This document shows, piece after piece, positions 49,701-62,918 of a stretch of DNA of 64,000 nucleotides. Source of the stretch: Sarcocystis neurona (taxonomy: Eukaryota; Apicomplexa; Conoidasida; Eucoccidiorida; Sarcocystidae). A program made the translations under genes and the position numbers. Below the pieces are notes generated by a model. That model was not told the origin of the DNA and did no database searches. It was given only the letters and a program-made list of their open reading frames with translations. Location of the stretch: the NCBI GenBank assembly GCA_000727475.1, contig KL647291.1:1186545-1250544 (forward strand), read 5' to 3'. Numbering within the stretch: the stretch's first letter is position 1; the number at the start of each line of letters is the position of its first letter.

Positions 49701-52700
49701 TCGCTACAGCGTGCTGGTCGCGTATCTCCCCTATTTCCGTTGCCGGCGGAGACAGCGACTCATAGACCCGCAGCAAGTCGTCATGCAGGAGCCTGTTCAG
49801 TTCCTTCCGTACAGACTCTGTTGCTGCGTACAAGGCGTCCGGGTCGATAGGATCCATATCCTGCGCCAGTCCGTCCATATCAGGAAGACGCAGCGCGTAA
49901 GCCTGTAGACGGAAGGAAGAAAAAAGGAAGCAAGCAAGGACAACACCCCTTCAGAAGCACAGAGAGGGGAAAAAAAAGCGAAAAAAGTCCCTGACGCGCC
50001 GACACGAGAGAAGGGCAAGGCGGCAGGAGAGCAACACGGCAGGACGGCAACAAGGATGTTGAAACGGGAGGTGATCCACTGAGGAACGAAGGGAAAAAAT
50101 CCGCAGGAGAGTAACAGGAGAACCACGTCCGTGTGGAAATGTGTGACCTTTTTCAAAGTAGTTATAGTTCTCCAGGGCGATGGTGACGCACGCTCGTTCC
50201 GTTCGGGGAAGGAGCAAGGAGACAAGGGGAGAGGCAGCACCGACGGCAGAAAACGAGAAATCAGGAAGAAGAAGCAGAAGAATTCTGAAACGTCTATGAG
50301 TTGAAAAGCGGCCTACGAGGAGACTCAACAAGGATGCAAAAAGACGGAACACAGTGACGCAGACGACGCCAATATAAGAGGAGCAGCTGCGCAACTCAAC
50401 ACAGAGAGCTTCGTGAGAAGCAAGAGAGGAAACGAAGGAAGAGGTAGATAAAAAAAAAGACAGGAGTGAAGGAGGAAAGACGAGGGAATTCATGTGAAGC
50501 CGACTGTAGTAAATAAAAACAACAGAGGCGCTACCAACCCGTGCAGACGCAGAGGGCAGCACCAACTGACCGCGTCTATTCCTTTCTCTATCGCTGGTGC
50601 TGCTGCTGAAGCGTTGCGCCGATCTCCTGCTCCAGCTGCTGTTTCTCGGAGACGCTGCTGAAGCACACAACCGCCACCTCCTCTTTCTGCCGTGCACCGG
50701 CTGCCGCTGCGTATTTGGTCGCCTCCGGCGTCTCAACTGCTGCTGCTTCGGCTGCTGCTCTTCCTGTCTCTGCTGCTACTGTGCTGCACCGGTTTTTTTT
50801 TTTTGTCTTCTTCCTTCCTCGTGCTGCCCTTCCCTCACGCTGCTTCCCTCGCCCCTCGCATGCTTTCGTTGCCGCTCTCTCTCCCCCAGCCCTATGTCCA
50901 CGCGTTTTCCACACTCACCTTTCCTCCCGGTCCTGGCCTCCTCTTTCTTCCCCGCCCTCCTCTCTCTGCCTAGTGGAAAGCCACGTCATATGCAAGTGGG
51001 GGGCCTCTGTCTGTCTACATCAAAAACACGGCCCCGGACTTTTTTTTCTTGCTCGGAGGGACAGGAGAACGGAACGTCAGGTCTTTTCTGGTCTTGCTGC
51101 AGCTGCTCTGTATTTACTTCCTTTAAATGACTCTTTCTACTTCTCCTTTACTGCCTCTACACAAGATATATATACACACCACTGAATGCGCAGTAATACA
51201 CACGTGTTTCTCTACACACGTTCCTCTCTGTTTGTAGCGTGTGTCTCCTTACTGCACGTATGCACTTGTGTATAAATGCAGCATTTTCTTCAGTCCGACT
51301 TCTTCTGTACCTCCCCCTTTTATCCCGCCCTGTCTTCTTTTATCTTCAGCAGTGCCCCTTTTGAAAAGGTAACGGCGCACATCTATCAACGTTCGTACGT
51401 GCTGCAGCAAATCTATCTGTCTCTCCTCACCTCTGCGCCCCCGCATCTACGTCACCTATATACAGAGAGGCAGAAACAAAGAGCGGAGCAGAAGAAACGC
51501 TCGAGGAAACGACCAGCACGGAAAATGACAGATGCTGAAATTGCGCGCATCGGTCTTTAGATACACTTGACATTCCTTCTGGGTCTGCTACTGTCCCTGC
51601 CTGTGTGTGCACGCGTGTACCTACGTCCACCTCGTCATACACCATCGGACGCACGGCACATACCGCAGTGTACCGCGCGCAGTCCTGCTGGGCCGCACAG
51701 CCACCCGCCCCTCTATCGCCTTCTTCACCATGTGTGTGTATTTCTCTCTGTCTCTGTCTCTCTCTCTCTGCAGTCTCTGCAAGTGCCCGCTCTTTTGCTG
51801 GACAGCTGGCGCTCCTGAGTCACCGACCTGGATAGACCTGTCTTTGCCAGTGTCGAGAAGCGTCGCCTTAAAAGCGTCAACGTAAATTTTGGGGAGGGGG
51901 GGGAACTCTTCGGTGTCTTTCTTGTCGCGCTTTAGCACGGCTCGGGCTCCGAGAATTTTTGACGCGAGAGTGTAGGCCGCTTGCCACTTGGAGAAGCCGT
52001 CGGAGTCGAAGCCCATCAAGAAGGCGATTTCTTCTTCCGTCTGCGCCGGATACTTCACTTTTACCGGTGCCGAAAAATCTCGTAGGAAAGACAGCACGCA
52101 GTCCTCTTTCACTCCCGATATCACGAATGTCTGCTGTTCAGAAGTGAGCTCCAGCACCTGTCAAAATGCAGACAAACAGGTCGCTGCTTTCTTGTTCGCA
52201 CGCGGCGTCGCTTCATTATGCGCCGGCCACAGACATACGCGCTGCAGCCGCGTCCCACTCACGAAGCCGAGACGAGACGCGCCTCAGCGATGGGCGTCGG
52301 GGGGAGTGTTCTACTCATGCGAAGAAGCTCAAACAGCTACGTTACCGTGTGCGCTTCTTAACAGACGCACTACACACGAATGCGGAAATAAGAGTGTATT
52401 ATTATTCTCATCTGTGTAGGTATGGATATACACAAATATGGAAACAAAACAGTACACACACACAAGTACGGACGTTCAACACATTACTCTCTCTACGTGT
52501 TCGTCTGGTTCAACTACACACACACAGAGAAAGACAGCACACGGTATTCTCTCACTATTTATACATGTGCGCCGGTGAAAATTCATATGTAATCTACACA
52601 TAATTAGAACAAGACTTATCTCTCTGCCCGTCCGTGACTCAACTACACGAATACATATATATATATACACGCAAAAAACGACGCTACTCTCTCTTTTTCT

Positions 52701-55700
52701 CTGTATGTAAACCTGTGTACGAGCAGTTCGCCAAGACCAGTCTACACACAAAATGACGGCTGTTCTCGTTTCTGTCTCTCTCTTTCTCGGTGTATGTGTC
52801 TCTGTGTCCGTTTTTCATCCAAACATCATAACATTTATTTCCTTTAAAGAGGGACACCAATCTGTTTCCGCGTCTCCCCCTCCCTGGGTCACACGTATAT
52901 ATCTTTGTCGCGACAGAACTGATACTTTTGCGTTTCGACAGTATACGATCTAGAGAAGAGTGGACCGTCCACTCGGGAGAAAAGAACCTTCTTGCCGGTT
53001 TTAGAGATTACTGCAGCAAATGGGCAGCAGCGTGTAAATTAGCCACTCGTGGCGGGCGAGTGTACGAGGGTCGAAATCGCATTCTCACTTTCAGTGCGGG
53101 TACGCATGCGTGTCTTCAATTTCTCTGTTCGCCTTTCTTGCCTTCCCCTCGTCTCTGTCCCGTTGTCGATTAATTTCTTCCGTCTACTGTCTCTTCTACT
53201 TTCTCTGCTCCTTTCTGCGTCCTCCCTTTCTTTGTCTTTTCCTCGCGGCCCTCCCCGTCCTCCTCCTGTTCCACTTTTCTTTTCTGTTTCTTCTGTAGTC
53301 GTCCTGTTGCGTCCTGCGTACTTTTCCCCTTCTTCCCTCTGCGTTCTGCATTTTCCTCACAACGAAACCCGTCGTCCTTCTTACCTGAGTGGCAGGATAG
53401 AGAAGATCCATTTTCGACTGCTTCCCGATGAGGCCGAATTTGATGGGAATGTGGAGCGGTTTTTTGTGGGGTTGCCGGGGAGTCGGGGGGGTGCTTTGTT
53501 TCACCGTCAGCGTGTACGCGTTTTCTTTCGGGCCTAGCCAGGTCGCTTCAACAACCTCCAGCAGTGGGGTTCCCGCCTGCGAGTACCAGAGTTCAAATTG
53601 TTTAAGATTCCGGTTGTTTGCGTCGGCCATCGCATTTCTAAAGTCGTCGCACGTAACCGCCTGTCCGTCATGTCTGTGGAAGTACAGATCCATTCCCCGG
53701 CGAAATCCTCTTTCTCCCAGCAGCGTGTGGTACCTGTTCGTGGGAAACAAGAAAGAAGCGAGGACCGCGGGTCAAGTGCCGGGTCAAGAGGAGAAAAAGC
53801 AGAAGAAAACGCAGCGCAGGAAAGCCAGAAGAACAACACAAAGACCGCTGGACGTTTCTTGAAACGCAGACAACGTCGACTAAACCGAAGAGAGATGGAA
53901 AGCACCACAGAGGGCAGAGAGAGACGGAGAAAAAGAGGAAAAAAAAGACGACGCCAAGAAGGAGAAGGAGAACAGCACGGTCGGACTTTCTCTTCCTCTC
54001 CTGGAGCGAGGATGTGAGACAAGCGAACAAACAAGAAACTTCCTAGGCAGCCAACAACCTGCAGTTCACCCAGTACTCGTCTCCTCTTGCCACCGGGCGT
54101 TTTCCTCTTCTCTCTCCAGAATCTTCCCCCCGTCATTTCTATGTATCTTCAGGGGCCAACTGTGTCTGTGTGTGTGTGTGTGTGCAGAATCCCCTCGCAG
54201 CAGCGGACACGAAATTTTTCTCCGCAACCGTTCCTCCGTGTCCAACGAGAAATAAGCGGACGTTCGAAAAACGGTGCGCATGAAGCGAAGAAAAATCCAC
54301 CACGCAATGTACAAAAAACTGCTACACGGTAGTAGTAGGAGGAGGAGGAGGAGTCTCGGTAGCAGTAGTAATAGTGGGGATCGCCACCTTCGCCACACGA
54401 CAAATGTACACCAAAAATCTTCGATGCGAAAAACTCTAACAACACACAGCTTGTGCTGAGCAGCACCCACACGGCTCTTTCCCAGTACTGACAGATCAGC
54501 TGTCCACGAGGAAATCCACTTTAATAGCTATCGCTGCTGTGACCCACGTCTCCGCAGCTGGCAAGCGCGTGTAGGCATGGGGCAAGAACGGGATGCCCAG
54601 GACATTCTCCCCTCCCGGAAAATCAAAACGCCGCACGCACGCAGGCGTCGCCGCCACCTCACCACGTCGTGGACGCCGCTATGGCACGTAACCGAGAGTT
54701 CTCTCCCAGAAGCAGCTGCAACTCCCATCACCGACGTTTTCGGCAAAACGACTTTGGGCTGCCAGTATGCCCTCCGCGAAAACTTCCGACGGATTTGTAG
54801 AAGAGGCGACATACATGCAAAGAAACAAAAAAGTCGCTTTTCCCGTTGGAGAACGGCCAAGGGAAACGCAGTACTTCAGCGGGACGCAGCACCTCCCCTA
54901 GTTCCCCCTCCTCACGCAAGCAGCGCGGCCCGACACGCGGTAACTAACGCGTCTCCTCGTCATCTTCAGAGCAAAAACCGAGAGAATGAAAACAGCAGCA
55001 GCAGCGTGTAGCGCCGCAGACGACAAAAGCAACGTGTTCGCTTTTCTCCCTCTCCACTTGGGCTTGCTGCAGCCCACAGACGTCGCTTTTCTGTCGCCCC
55101 AGGGGGTGCGCAGAAGAAGAAATTCGACAGATGCAGGGAAGAAGGACGAGAGAAGCCGTGGAGACGCGGAGGCCACACTGGTGGTGCATACGGCATGCCA
55201 TCGGGAAGGAACGAGAAGAAAAAGTTAGTCTTACATGCGAATGACTTCTGCGCCTTTGCTGTAGACGGTGGAAGTGTAGAAGTTGTCCACGGCCACGTAC
55301 GTTTCTGGCCGGATCGGATGAGCCATCGGCCCGCTATCTTCGACGAATTGACTGGCGCGAAGATGCCGCACATCTTCGATGCGCTTCACCGTAGCCGAGA
55401 ACATATCCGCAGAAAACAGCTGCTCGCGGAAAACTGTCAGTCCTTCCTTCAACGTCAGCTGGAACCAGTCCCTGTAGACGTCCCGCGCAGTACCATAGCA
55501 AAACAGACGCAGCACCGCGACAGCAGCTGCATTACCGCAACAGCACGAGAGCAGCAGCTTCGCGATAGCCACACAAGAGCACCAGTGCGATAACCACACA
55601 GCAGCAGCAAGATAGCACCACAGCGGCAGCCGCGCGATAGCAGCCGCACAGAGCGCGACTATCTTGTGGACGTCCTGTGTGTTAGCCGGCAGCGGAAGAA

Positions 55701-58700
55701 GTCGTTTCACCCAAAGGCCATTCCACCAATTCCCCCCCTGACTGTGGAACTGCGGTGCATGCGCAGGAGCACGACACTTGTCGAGTTCTTCATCTGCACG
55801 GCCTCTTCACGTACCCGCACTTGTGAGGGTGAGCCGCGTGATAAAGAGAGGAGACTCAGATCAAAACCAAGCCGGTGCGTATGTGGCGATCCTGTACCCG
55901 CCGACGTCCGGACACCGTTACTAAAGAAGAAACTAGCCTTGCGCACATACACTTGTAGACGGTCCTCCGCCTCAGGAATAAAGGGAGAGCGCGAGTGTGG
56001 GCCACACAGAGCCAGATCCTTCCACATATACGCGCGCGTCCGAGCACGTCAGAAAAGCATATAGACACACTCCAGGCAAATGCAAAGACGACAGCGAGCA
56101 ATAGACAACACTCGCGCAGACGCATTATGAGCCACACCTGCATGCAGAGAGGCATGTCCTTGCCCACGTGTGGAGGAAGGGAACTGCATATCTGGTCGCG
56201 AAAGAGACAGAGAGAGAAAGAGACATGCAAAGCACGCTCTGCTGGCAAAGGCTTCCCCAGAGAAAGACAGAGGAAACGACGTGCATTAGCGACGGACAGG
56301 GAAACACGCGTGTGTACACGCATGCGCAGGTATGCAAGACACGCACAGACCTACTACAGAAACCGAGAAAAGAAAGACAGAAATACGCCTGTTTACGTCG
56401 CACGAGAGAAAGCGACAGATGGGGCAACAAGCAGGTCTGCAGAAATGTTGTCTCCCGTGCAGAGAGCCGGAGAGACACAGCTGCAGAGGACGAGGAAGAC
56501 ACACACGCGCGCGCGGTCGTCTCGTCCTGACAACGGAAACGAGAGCGCGACAAGAGCAGCAAAACAGGCAGAGAGAAAACGAGAAGAACGAAGAGGAGGA
56601 AAAACAGACGCCAGTAGAACAACGCACTCCTGAGATCGAGGTTTACTCTGTCCTACAGCGCCTCCAAAATAATACAGAGACGCGGTGAAAGAGGGGAGCA
56701 GCAGTCCCCCAGGCGTCTCCTTCCCCAGACACACACGCAGCAGCACACGGCAGACAGTCTTACCGGCACGTGACGCGGTTTCCCGTCCAGTTGTGGAAAT
56801 ATTCGTGGCCGATGACGCTCAGAACTCTTTCATAATTTGCATCTGTTCGCCACAGCCGCAGCAGCAGTGCAAGGAGACGCCACACACACAGAGAGACACA
56901 GAGACATACAGGCGGATACAAGGCAGTAGATGACAGTGTGGAAAGCTGCAAGGAAACACGCAGAAACACTGACGCATGCCAAGAAGACACACGCAGGCCA
57001 CAGGTACGCAAGTATTTAGTGAAGAAGAAATGAAGACCTGGTTAAGCGGCTACGTAGAGACGGGAAGATAATTACTGGAGCGTCGGGGCGAGCGACGAGA
57101 AAGAAGAAGGCGTACACCTGTCTATACACAGGCCAAATACGGATCCCCCCGCACGTAGAGAAGAGACCTACATACACACACATATAAACACACACGCGTC
57201 CAGCGGTTGCGACCCACACACACATACTTGTACACGTGGAGAGACAGATACATACACAAACCTACTACACACACGCATACATCTATACACGCATATATGT
57301 GGATACCCGCGGAGCAAGAAATTGCCCTGATCTACCCACCTAGAGTTTAGAGAGAGACACACCAACACACAGAAAGAGGGAAACTGCCGTGCATATACCT
57401 ATACAGCCCTTTACGAGAGATACACACATCTGTGTGTGCGTACCTGTTGAGGTTTTGGGATGGGCGAGGAGAGCCGCGGAATTGAAGATGTTGAGACTTT
57501 TGTTTTCCATCGCTCCCATATTGAAGTCAGCAGCACAAACAACGTTGAAAATATTTAGGTCGTACTCTAACCCGAAGCGTTCCTCATCCCACTTCATCGC
57601 CTTCAGCAGGCACTGCATCGCCCACTCCAACTTGTCGCTCTCCTGTGGCTCCGAGAAAATCCGCACTAACACCTTGCGACCGCGCTGCATGTGTGTCCGC
57701 CCAGCAAGAGCCAGAGGAATGATACACACACGCACAAAGTCATATACATATGCACGATATATGCACACGGTGTGTTTGCGTGTATGTATAGATGAAGGCG
57801 CATATATCCAAGGTGATGTGTGTGTACGGTAGAACTGTACCAGACATCGGCAGGGGTCTGTGTATCGATGTGTCTGTAGACAGGTCTGCTCATTTCAAAA
57901 AACCTCTTGCTGTTTTTAGATGTGTGTACATACAAGGGCAGCTGCCGAGTGGAATGTTTTCAAGAACGCTCCGCTCCGTGTATATTCGTCGGGTGTAGAG
58001 AGCTGCGCAAAGAACAACTGCTCACGTAGACGTGTCAGTTAAGAAGCGGTATCTGCGACGCGCGGGTCCAGTCCATATCGCTGAATAAGAACAAGTTTGG
58101 CTTTCTGAGACATCTGCTGCCGCCTTCTCTGTGCACGCGCACTCAAGAATCACGTACTCCCAGCGACGCTTGCTTATTCAGCAGCCTAAGAGGCAGCACG
58201 CGTGGCACCATATGTGCATATGTGTAGGTACAGAGACTATCCACATTTTTCGTAAATATATACGCACGCCCACGTGCAGACACAGGCACAGACATCCCCA
58301 CAAAACGCGGAGGGGGAGCGGCAAGAAAGGAAATTGGTGAACTTCCTGGAAGGGGCGGCAGAATCTGAGGGGAGTCGGTCACCACGAACATCAGCGCGTC
58401 ACTACTACACAGACTTGTGTAGTAGAGAGATACACAGATTATTACATAGATAGACGTGCAGGCAAAAAATTCTAAATAAACGCATACACACACATACGTA
58501 TGTGTGCGTATGCGCGCAGCACCTACACACACGTGTAGGACGCCGCCGCACATACGCGTCTCTCTGTATGTAGAGATGTCCATACTGAACAGTCGCGCAG
58601 AGGGAGATGGCTGTTCGCAGAGAGACATACGCACGCGTCTTTATTGCAAGGAAGACTTACGAACGTAGTGAATGTTTCACTGATAGAAGCCAGCTCCCCA

Positions 58701-61700
58701 GCAACAAGAGCAAACAAGTAACAGGGCTTGCGAAAGGGATCTTCGAAAACGGCGTAGTGCTTGTCGGGCTGTCCCTCCACGACTCCTGCTTCAATTTGGT
58801 TGCCGTTGCTCAGTAGCGTCGGACAAGTCTTCTTATCAGCAATCAACTTCACCTGCAGCAGCACAGCAGCAGCGGAAGAGGGGGCAGCAGCACAGCACCG
58901 CAAGTACACAGCAACAGCCAACGCAACAGCAGCAGCAGCAGCAATGACAGCAGCACCAGCAATGAAAGCAGCAACAGCAGCAGTCGTAGGACCGGTGAGA
59001 GTACGCGGGCGAGAGGCGCAGCACCAACCGCAGCAGGCGAACGGAGCCGACTTTCAGCAGGACGCAGACGAGCCGAGCAGCAGCAGCGATGACGCCCCGG
59101 CAAGACGAGGGCAGCAGCTACAGCGGGTGGCGCCAATTGCAGTCAAGTCCTTGTGCACCCCCGCGTAGTAATACGGCGGGTACCCGAAGAAGAGCAGACT
59201 GCTACAGACCCTTCGACATACTGCTCTGGAGACTGAATGCATACTTCACATCACACCGTCACTCAAACAGAGAAAGAACAAGAAACAATGCGGGCCCGCA
59301 GAAGCAGAAAGACTTCAAATACTTACAAATCTCCCTGCAGAACACGTGACTGTTCTGGCACCACAGCGCACCAAAATATTGGGAACACACGCAGCGCGCA
59401 ACTTCCCTGGTGTACGTACACCGCGCATCAGCGTAGCCTACAGGCCATAACGTGCATAGGAGACAGACACTCGGAACAAGAGCCGCACCCGCGTGGCGAC
59501 ATCAGCACGGGGTGTACGTGCACCGGACGGCAAAAGCACCAAACGTGCGACACGCAGCAACCAAGCAGACATCAAGAGGAGCGAGCAGCGCTCCGGAACT
59601 CCGACCGAGCAGGGGTGGGTGCGAGGCAGTGTTGTAGCAGGAAGCAACAGCAATGTCAGAGAATCAGCGCCCGAAGTAGCTACATTTCTAGGGCTAGCAG
59701 CGCGACTGGATGGACGGAGCGCCGCACGACGCGCGCACGCATCCGATAAGACGCCCGCAAAAGCGTCGTCAGGGTAGCACCAGGCCTACGTCCACCGCAG
59801 AATAACGTACTCGGCAACAGCAGGAGTGCTGCGCAGTCCGCGCAGTGCCCCGTGTGTGAACCCTGCGTATCTACACGGGCGCGGCAGCAGCAGCAGCGCA
59901 GTGCACACAGCGCCTCGCGGCGGTACACTTCGAAGTAGCCAAGAAGGAAGCAGCAGCAGCAGAAGTGGTACGAGGCGTACGTGCGCCGCAGAGCAGGGTG
60001 GCACGCTGAGAAAGCTACAGCAGCGGTTACTCCTAGGCGCAACGGCCCAAGACACAGGCCTTTTCGCTATTCAGCGGCTTCTAGAGGTGCTGCGAGGAAG
60101 CAATCGCTGATTCTCGCCGGTATTGTTCTTACGCTTCGAACGTGATTTGTTTTCCTCCCTGCCTCCTTCTCAACTCTGTTGTTTCACTTTCTTCCATCTC
60201 CCTTTCTGCTTCTCCCTTTTCCCCCCTCCCCCCCCGCCCCCTGTCTGAGCTTACTACTTTTGCGTCGTTCTGCTGCTTTTCCTTTTCGTGATCCTCTTTG
60301 CTCTCGTGCTTCTTCCTTTCACTCCCCTTACCCTGTAGAGAGACATAACATCAGGTCTGTCAACGAAGAAGGTGATACGACGGAATCCCTCGGCTTCGCA
60401 TTGCGTGACGAGAAAGCGACCAGATTTGTACAGGCCCATGAGCTGCAGATTCGCTTTCGGATGTATGTACACCTCAGTGGTGAGAAGGAACTTCTTGTCC
60501 GACTCAGGAGGCAGCACGTCCTTCGAGATCACGAGTTTTCCATCGGCGGTAAGCGTGTACGCTCTCTGACTGTCCACCGCCTGGTGCTTCTGCTGCTGCT
60601 CTTGCCCCTCTCCTGCTGCGTCGCCGACTCGGCTCCTGCTGCCTCGTGTGCCATCAGTCAACTCTTCCCCCTCTAGCACCACCCGCTGCAGCAGCAAATC
60701 TTCCCCGTCCAAGACCAGATCGGTCGGTTCGATATCCGGCCGCCGCCGTATTGTTAACGTAGATGTCACCTGCACACGTGTATCAGCCCGCCCATGAACA
60801 GGACCATGCAGAATAGCGCAAGCAGCAGGAGGAGGACAGGCAGCACCACAGGACGAGAGCAACGAAGAGAAAGGATTCAAGAGAAAAGAAACGAACAACC
60901 CCCGCAGCAAGCAGAGGAGGAACAGCGACGGCTAAGAACGCTACATACATCTCTTCTTTCCTGCACTTTCTGCTGTCACTCCTTCAGAAATGCTGTCTAC
61001 AATACTGCTGCCGTGGTCGTTGCTGACCCTGTCGCCCCGTCGAAGGACATCACGTTGCCGCTGGTGCTGCAGCGGTAACCGCTCCTGTCGCCGCGCGTCA
61101 GAATAGACGCAGCACGCGCAGGTAGGTCTCAACAAAATACCGGGGGAAGAATTCTTGCGTGCACGACACAGAGTCAGCAGCTCAACTTTCTCCACTTCAA
61201 GAGGTAACAACAAGCAACACCAGCAGCACAAGATACACGTGCTCTGCAGAACCAGCACCAGCCGCAGCAGCAGTCGTAGCAGCAACCACCAGTCGTAGCA
61301 GCAGCAAGACAACTAGTCAACTCGCTCCTCTTGATGACTTCAGTCCGCCCATAGTCCTGCGGCAGGCCAGCCGCACGTCCAGCTGCCACAGTCTTCCCTG
61401 AAGAGCAGTGGACACCGCAGCAGCAGCGGGCTTCCAGCTGCGGCAGCCACAGGACTATCGGTGGTGGGCGTCTACGGCGTCCTAGACAAGGGGCTCGCAG
61501 TCGCCTTTTCGTTCAAAAAAGGTAATGTTACAATAAGCAGTACACGAGTCAAAATGACGATCCAAATATGTAAAACCCTGGACGTCTCTGCGCTACGAAG
61601 CATACGGCTCGCATAAGGCAGGCGGGCGGGACTGCCAGAGCCGTGTCGACGTGTCCAGGGAGCGGACCGTCGCATAGGCGGCTGCACGCGTTTGACGCTG

Positions 61701-62918
61701 CAGCAGTTCTACCGAGAAACGTCTCTCACACGCCTGCTCATGTACATCCTCCTCCCGCCCTTCCCTTCTCCCCAGGCACACACAAAGAAGCCGACGTGCG
61801 CGCATGCGCAACACATAAAAACTACAAACTGCGTGTCTCATACACACGCACTGCACGTGGGACGCCAACAGCAGCCAAGAGGACTACCGCAGCAGCTTCT
61901 TCAGAGGGCCGCAGATATTTTCGTCTGTGAGGAGAGCAAACAACACTCTCGTCTCTGGCCAGAAAAAAACGCACACGTATCCGAAGTGTGTGGATAGTAC
62001 AGTAGCTGTCTCTGAGGCAGCGAATGGACATAAACAGGGAAGCGCGTCTCTTGGTCCTTTTTTGTTGGCGAGCCGAACACCGGGCAGCAGCGCCCCCCTC
62101 GTGCGGGAAAGACAGAAGATCCCACGTATACGTGAGTGCTTCTCTTGATATTGTCGTACGTAGCGGTCTGCTGCCGGGAGACTCACACAAAACACGCCTG
62201 TACACCAGACAGCAGACGTCGGGCTGCGCACGGAGGACAGTGAATCGGGCGCCGCATGCAGGCGCCACAAGCAGCGGCAGCAACGTCAGTAGGCCCCTCT
62301 TCTCTTACTACGCGTGGAACGTCACACAGCAATTGCTGCGAACCGACCGCTCGCCACACACCAGCCTTCCTGTGTCTGCAGCAGGACAACATTTACATAC
62401 TTGAACGACGTAGACGTGAGCCATGACTCTGGGGTCGGAGGTAGACGTACACGCAATCACGGACTCAAATTCGTTTTCTCGTAGATACACGTGTACACGG
62501 GGATATCTGCTACAGCGGACACATCTATCCTCTACGCATAGATACACGTGTACGTGGCGACTGCTGCCATAGCAGATACATCTGTCTGCCCTATGTAGAG
62601 AAACTGGCGTCCCAGTAACGGTCAATCTCCTGGGCGCCAGCAGATGCAGCATAGATGTCTCTCGTAGTGTAGCAGACACTTGCACGTATAGTGACACGGC
62701 GGGTGGGTTACCTTTGTCTTCTCTTCATTCAGATCGAAGACGAGCTCGACGTTGTCGATGAGAAAGTCGGGTGGTTCATACGCAAGACGAGACTTCTCGA
62801 CGAGATGCTTCGTCGGCTTCAGCGCCACCTGCTGCTGCTCCCCAGGTTCCTGTTTGTTCTTTTCGGGTGTCTCGACGGCCGCAGGTGCTGCGCCATCCAC
62901 GCCCGCTGCTGCAGCCAT
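46741..62918 (-). CDS. M1-family zinc aminopeptidase (aminopeptidase N type)
   Basis: Metallo-aminopeptidase that removes N-terminal residues from peptides, of the bacterial PepN / Plasmodium A-M1 group. Eleven exons: 62918-62712, 60769-60332, 58852-58661, 57684-57444, 56842-56764, 55471-55235, 53733-53385, 52157-51828, 49902-49700, 48301-48111, 47216-46741 (TAA); every junction is GT-AG and in phase, giving about 980 residues. Motifs: [19 protein letters not shown] (exon 2); [11 protein letters not shown] (exon 3); substrate-anchoring GAMEN at 336-340 (exon 4); zinc site HEYFH at 372-376 (exon 5) with the third ligand Glu395 exactly 18 residues on (exon 6); catalytic Tyr456 in [10 protein letters not shown]; the C-terminal helical domain includes [20 protein letters not shown] Gln-containing insert of about 35 residues lies in exon 2. 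The ATG at 62918 is in a strong start context (CACCATGG). No signal peptide follows it; the open frame upstream could encode an N-terminal extension if an ATG exists off window. Confidence 0.93.
58853..59080 (-). repeat. CTG (sense) tract before an aminopeptidase acceptor
   Basis: CAGCAGCAGCAATGACAGCA-type sequence on the + strand means CTG repeats on the aminopeptidase sense strand. It runs up to the acceptor CTGCAG at 58853-58858, just before the exon that starts VKLIADKK. A similar but shorter tract at 55510-55660 precedes the exon carrying the third zinc ligand. Confidence 0.75.
59410..59421. repeat. Palindromic GTGTACGTACAC element
   Basis: Third exact copy, in the context CTGGTGTACGTACACCGCGC, within an aminopeptidase intron. 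A one-mismatch copy (GTGTACGTGCAC) lies 100 bp on at 59512-59523 and another variant at 59975-59986. Confidence 0.75.

Noticed and set aside
49797..50240. Possible extra aminopeptidase exon ([12 protein letters not shown])
   Set aside because: It lies in the intron between exons that already join in phase ([10 protein letters not shown]), and the segment has no counterpart in the family.
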